NCBI GenBank assembly: GCA_947454585.1
Contig: CANGML010000053.1
Location: 1 to 8,943 of the forward strand
Origin: Comamonadaceae bacterium
Lineage (GTDB): Bacteria > Pseudomonadota > Gammaproteobacteria > Burkholderiales > Burkholderiaceae_C
Direction: 5' to 3'
DNA: 8,943 nt
Position numbers and translations under genes: made by a program. The notes under the pieces are model-generated. The model had not been told where the DNA came from, did no database searches, and saw nothing but the letters and a program-made list of their open reading frames with translations. The first letter of the stretch is position 1. Each line of letters opens with the position of its first letter. Below, piece by piece: positions 7,111-8,943 of the stretch.

Positions 7111-7311
7111 TTATTGCAAAGGTGTGTTTTCGAAATCCGCATCGTCTTGCGGTGTTTGGTCGGGTAGGCGGTGCTCTTCATTGGCCCATGCGCCTAAATC
7201 AATATTTCTGCATCGTTCGCCACAGAAGGGTCGGTAGCGATTGGCTACCTCGTAGCGGCTAGGCCCGCCACATTGGGGGCACACAACGATGCGAACCTCA
7301 GCCTCATTCAT
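7111..7311 (-). CDS. yacG: DNA gyrase inhibitor YacG (small zinc protein)
   Basis: A 66-residue zinc-finger protein. Cys11-x2-Cys14 followed by Gly-Gly, then Cys30-x3-Cys34, form the four-cysteine zinc site of YacG. RYRPFCGERCRNIDLGAWANEEHRLP is the family signature, including the DLGAW segment. In E. coli YacG binds the C-terminal part of GyrB and blocks gyrase from binding DNA; the same role is inferred here. The acidic tail after residue 50 is probably disordered. The ATG at 7309-7311 starts 3 bases after the zapD stop, so the two are surely co-transcribed and probably translationally coupled. It is the last gene of the leftward operon and converges on mutT. Confidence 0.94.
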   Translation of the reverse strand: MNEAEVRIVVCPQCGGPSRYEVANRYRPFCGERCRNIDLGAWANEEHRLPDQTPQDDADFENTPLQ

Positions 7312-7314
7312 GGC

Positions 7315-8067
7315 TTAGACGCAAAGAGCCATTTCAAAAGGCACATCATCGGTGCTGGCTAGCAAGCGACCATCACCGTCTTGACGCATCATGCGCACCC
7401 AAATCATCAAGCGATTGCCGCTGATTTCTGGTACAAAGCCCAGCGCAGGGTCTATCGCCACGCGCATGAGTTGAAAGCGTCCCTGCGCCAGTGATTGTTG
7501 GAACTGACCACCCATGGCCATCATTTTTTGTGTGGTACCGGTATCGCGCATCAATGACAACAACAAATTCACCGAGGCTTGCATGGGCAAAAAAACTTCA
7601 AACCAACGCGTGATGTCAGCACGCCGAAGGTCGGGATGTTGCTGCTGCCAAGCATGGTAAGCAGGCAAATCAAAGCAACACGTGCCACCAGGAATAGCAA
7701 CGCGGTTGCGCAGGGCTGAGAGCCAATCGTTGTCGGTGATGTTTTGCCCGATCTTGCCCATGGCACCGTTTAGGCCGACGAAGCAACGGTCAATGTTGTC
7801 GAGCAACTGTTGCAAGGCGGATTCAGAAACCGACGGGTTTCCCCGCAGGGCATTGAACTGTTGTTTGTGACGTTCTAGATCTTTCAAAACGTCAGATTTG
7901 AGATCGGTGCGTCCACCTGCCTCGACCAGCTCAAACAGGGTCGTGAGTGCAAAGTGATTGTCAACAGGGTGGTTGCGTGAAGCCAGCTCTTCAAAACGCT
8001 GGAACAGGTGCTCCAAACGCAGGTAGGTGCGTACGCGTTCGTTGAAGGGGTGTTCGTAGAGGATCAC
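7315..8067 (-). CDS. zapD: Cell division protein ZapD (FtsZ-associated, formerly YacF)
   Basis: ZapD binds the C-terminal tail of FtsZ and bundles FtsZ filaments, helping to hold the Z-ring together at midcell. The 250-residue product matches the family length (E. coli 247). Its opening MILYEHPFNERVRTYLRLEHLFQRF is typical. The N-terminal half is largely helical, and the C-terminal part contains the expected beta-rich stretch around RFQLMRVAIDPALGFVPEISGNRLMIWVRMM. The start codon is GTG (8065-8067), chosen because the conserved family N-terminus begins exactly there. No strong Shine-Dalgarno sequence precedes it. It lies 44 bases after coaE and 3 bases before yacG, as in the coaE-zapD-yacG cluster of many beta- and gammaproteobacteria. 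Confidence 0.95.
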   Translation of the reverse strand: MILYEHPFNERVRTYLRLEHLFQRFEELASRNHPVDNHFALTTLFELVEAGGRTDLKSDVLKDLERHKQQFNALRGNPSVSESALQQLLDNIDRCFVGLNGAMGKIGQNITDNDWLSALRNRVAIPGGTCCFDLPAYHAWQQQHPDLRRADITRWFEVFLPMQASVNLLLSLMRDTGTTQKMMAMGGQFQQSLAQGRFQLMRVAIDPALGFVPEISGNRLMIWVRMMRQDGDGRLLASTDDVPFEMALCV

Positions 8068-8106
8068 GCTAGAAAACGAGTCTTAAATGGCCGTTCGAAT
8101 AAGTAG

Positions 8107-8163
8107 GCCGATCATACCTGCTCATGCGGCAAATCCCCGTGAATTGATCGGCTTTTGATCGGC
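8107..8163. repeat. Triple TGATCGGC motif (two direct, one inverted) at the 3' end of coaE
   Basis: On the plus strand TGATCGGC occurs at 8145-8152 and 8156-8163, within a 9-base direct repeat TTGATCGGC whose copies are 2 bases apart. Its reverse complement GCCGATCA occurs at 8107-8114 and overlaps the coaE stop codon. Either direct copy can pair with the inverted copy, giving two mutually exclusive 8-base-pair stems around the end of the coaE message. No T run follows, so it is not a plain terminator. Confidence 0.55.
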
Positions 8164-8762
8164 AGCACTGAGACCTGTTGTCGAAGTTCTCCCATGGACA
8201 GTTGGGCGTTGTCAATCACCCAGTCGGCCACCTGCAGGCGCTGGGTGCGTGTGGCTTGAGAAGCGATGATTTTTTCTACGGTCTCACGAGGAAGGTGGCT
8301 ACGCACCATCACCCGTTGAATTTGGGTTTCCACCTGGCAGTCAACCACCAAAATGCGATCCATCTGTTCGCGCCAACGACGACCAGATTCAGCCAACAGT
8401 GGGATGTCAAACACAAGCGTTGTGAAGCCTTGCGTCATGGCTGACTGAGCTTGGGTATTGATCTCTTGGGCCACCAAGGGGTGAATGATGGCTTCGAGGG
8501 CGGCCTTGGCTGAGGCTTGGCCGAACACCTGCGCACGCATGCGTTCGCGGTCTAGGGCGCCTTGGTCGTTGACAAATTCAGCACCAAAATGTTTGGCAAT
8601 GGCGGGCATGGCAGCCCCGTGTGCTTCAGTGAGTCGTCTCGCGATAGCGTCGGCATCGATGACGCAGGCGCCCAAGCCAGCGAGCATCTGTCCGACGGTG
8701 CTCTTTCCACTGCCAATTCCGCCAGTGAGACCAAGTCGAAGTGGGCGATGGCTTGCTTGCAT
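8112..8762 (-). CDS. coaE: Dephospho-CoA kinase CoaE
   Basis: CoaE phosphorylates the 3'-hydroxyl of dephospho-CoA with ATP, the last step of coenzyme A synthesis. Counted from the chosen ATG, the P-loop is GGIGSGKS (14-21). The catalytic Asp lies in the IDADAIARRL segment (Asp36, equivalent to the conserved Asp of the family's DAD motif). HPLVAQEI and the substrate-lid region with VFDIPLLAESG follow, then VDCQVETQIQRVMVRS and ASQATRTQRLQVADWVIDN, all standard for CoaE. I chose ATG at 8760-8762, giving 216 residues, near the usual 200-210. An upstream in-frame TTG at 8804 would add 14 residues and overlap pilD by 32 bases, and those residues do not fit the family's start. The gene lies 10 bases after the pilD stop. 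Confidence 0.95.
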   Translation of the reverse strand: MQASHRPLRLGLTGGIGSGKSTVGQMLAGLGACVIDADAIARRLTEAHGAAMPAIAKHFGAEFVNDQGALDRERMRAQVFGQASAKAALEAIIHPLVAQEINTQAQSAMTQGFTTLVFDIPLLAESGRRWREQMDRILVVDCQVETQIQRVMVRSHLPRETVEKIIASQATRTQRLQVADWVIDNAQLSMGELRQQVSVLPIKSRSIHGDLPHEQV

Positions 8763-8772
8763 GCGCCGAAGT

Positions 8773-8943
8773 TTATGCGAAGGCAGGGGTGCCAAAAACA
8801 GCAATCCACAGTCCCGAAATGGCTAAGAAGGGGCCGAATGGAATATGTCCTTCTTCATTCACGCGGTGCATCAGTTTTAACAAGATTCCGATGATGGCGC
8901 CACTCAAACTGGCCATCAGTATTAGGGGTAATAGGGCAAAAGG
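8773..8943 (-). CDS. pilD: Type IV prepilin peptidase PilD, C-terminal end (partial)
   Basis: The last 56 codons and the TAA stop (8773-8775) of a gene that enters from beyond the right edge. The fragment starts PFALLPLILMASLSGAIIGI, a transmembrane segment, and continues through a short loop to EEGHIPFGPFLAISGLWIAVFG, another hydrophobic segment carrying the IPFGPFLA signature of the A24 prepilin peptidases. PilD cuts the leader of type IV pilins and pseudopilins at the inner membrane and methylates the new N-terminus. The catalytic aspartates lie in the missing part, so activity cannot be judged. Its place directly before coaE is the usual pilD-coaE order in Proteobacteria, and pilB and pilC probably lie further right. 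Confidence 0.9.
   Translation of the reverse strand, partial: PFALLPLILMASLSGAIIGILLKLMHRVNEEGHIPFGPFLAISGLWIAVFGTPAFA

Noticed and set aside
7087..7117. A terminator between mutT and yacG
   Set aside because: The stems are only 4-5 base pairs and lack a T run on either strand.
1..8943. CRISPR array, insertion sequence, toxin-antitoxin or phage-defence genes
   Set aside because: No regularly spaced repeats, transposase, terminal inverted repeats or matching gene families were seen; all coding space is filled by core genes.

Overview
This is an ordinary, gene-dense stretch of chromosome from a betaproteobacterium. Protein sequences and gene order point to Burkholderiales, most likely the Comamonadaceae; this is judged from recalled family sequences, not a database search. 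Almost every base is coding. No mobile element, CRISPR array, integrase or restriction system is visible, and I found no clear candidate for an undescribed system. The more interesting points are small: a second ClpX-binding-like motif in SspB, an uncharacterised DUF815 ATPase locked into the secA-argJ-mutT operon, a divergent dciA/secA control region, and a triple 8-base motif at the end of coaE.

Region 1 (1-1248): sspA and sspB lie 5 bases apart, followed by a tRNA-Thr(UGU) gene with encoded CCA and a strong hairpin terminator. SspA is an RNA polymerase-associated protein with a glutathione-transferase fold. SspB delivers ssrA-tagged proteins to ClpXP.

Region 2 (1249-1749): dciA, a small DUF721 helicase-loader gene, runs leftward into the same terminator, which looks bidirectional. 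Its start faces secA across a 111-base gap that must hold the control signals of both genes.

Region 3 (1750-7096): a rightward operon, secA - argJ - DUF815 ATPase - mutT, with junctions of +5, -1 and +3 bases. It combines protein export, arginine biosynthesis, an AAA+-like ATPase of unknown role and clean-up of oxidised nucleotides. Physical linkage is clear; a shared function is not.

Region 4 (7111-8943): a leftward operon, pilD (3' end only) - coaE - zapD - yacG, which meets mutT tail to tail with 14 bases between them. It links type IV prepilin processing, the last step of CoA synthesis, FtsZ bundling and a gyrase inhibitor. This resembles the pil-coaE-zapD(yacF)-yacG arrangement known in beta- and gammaproteobacteria.
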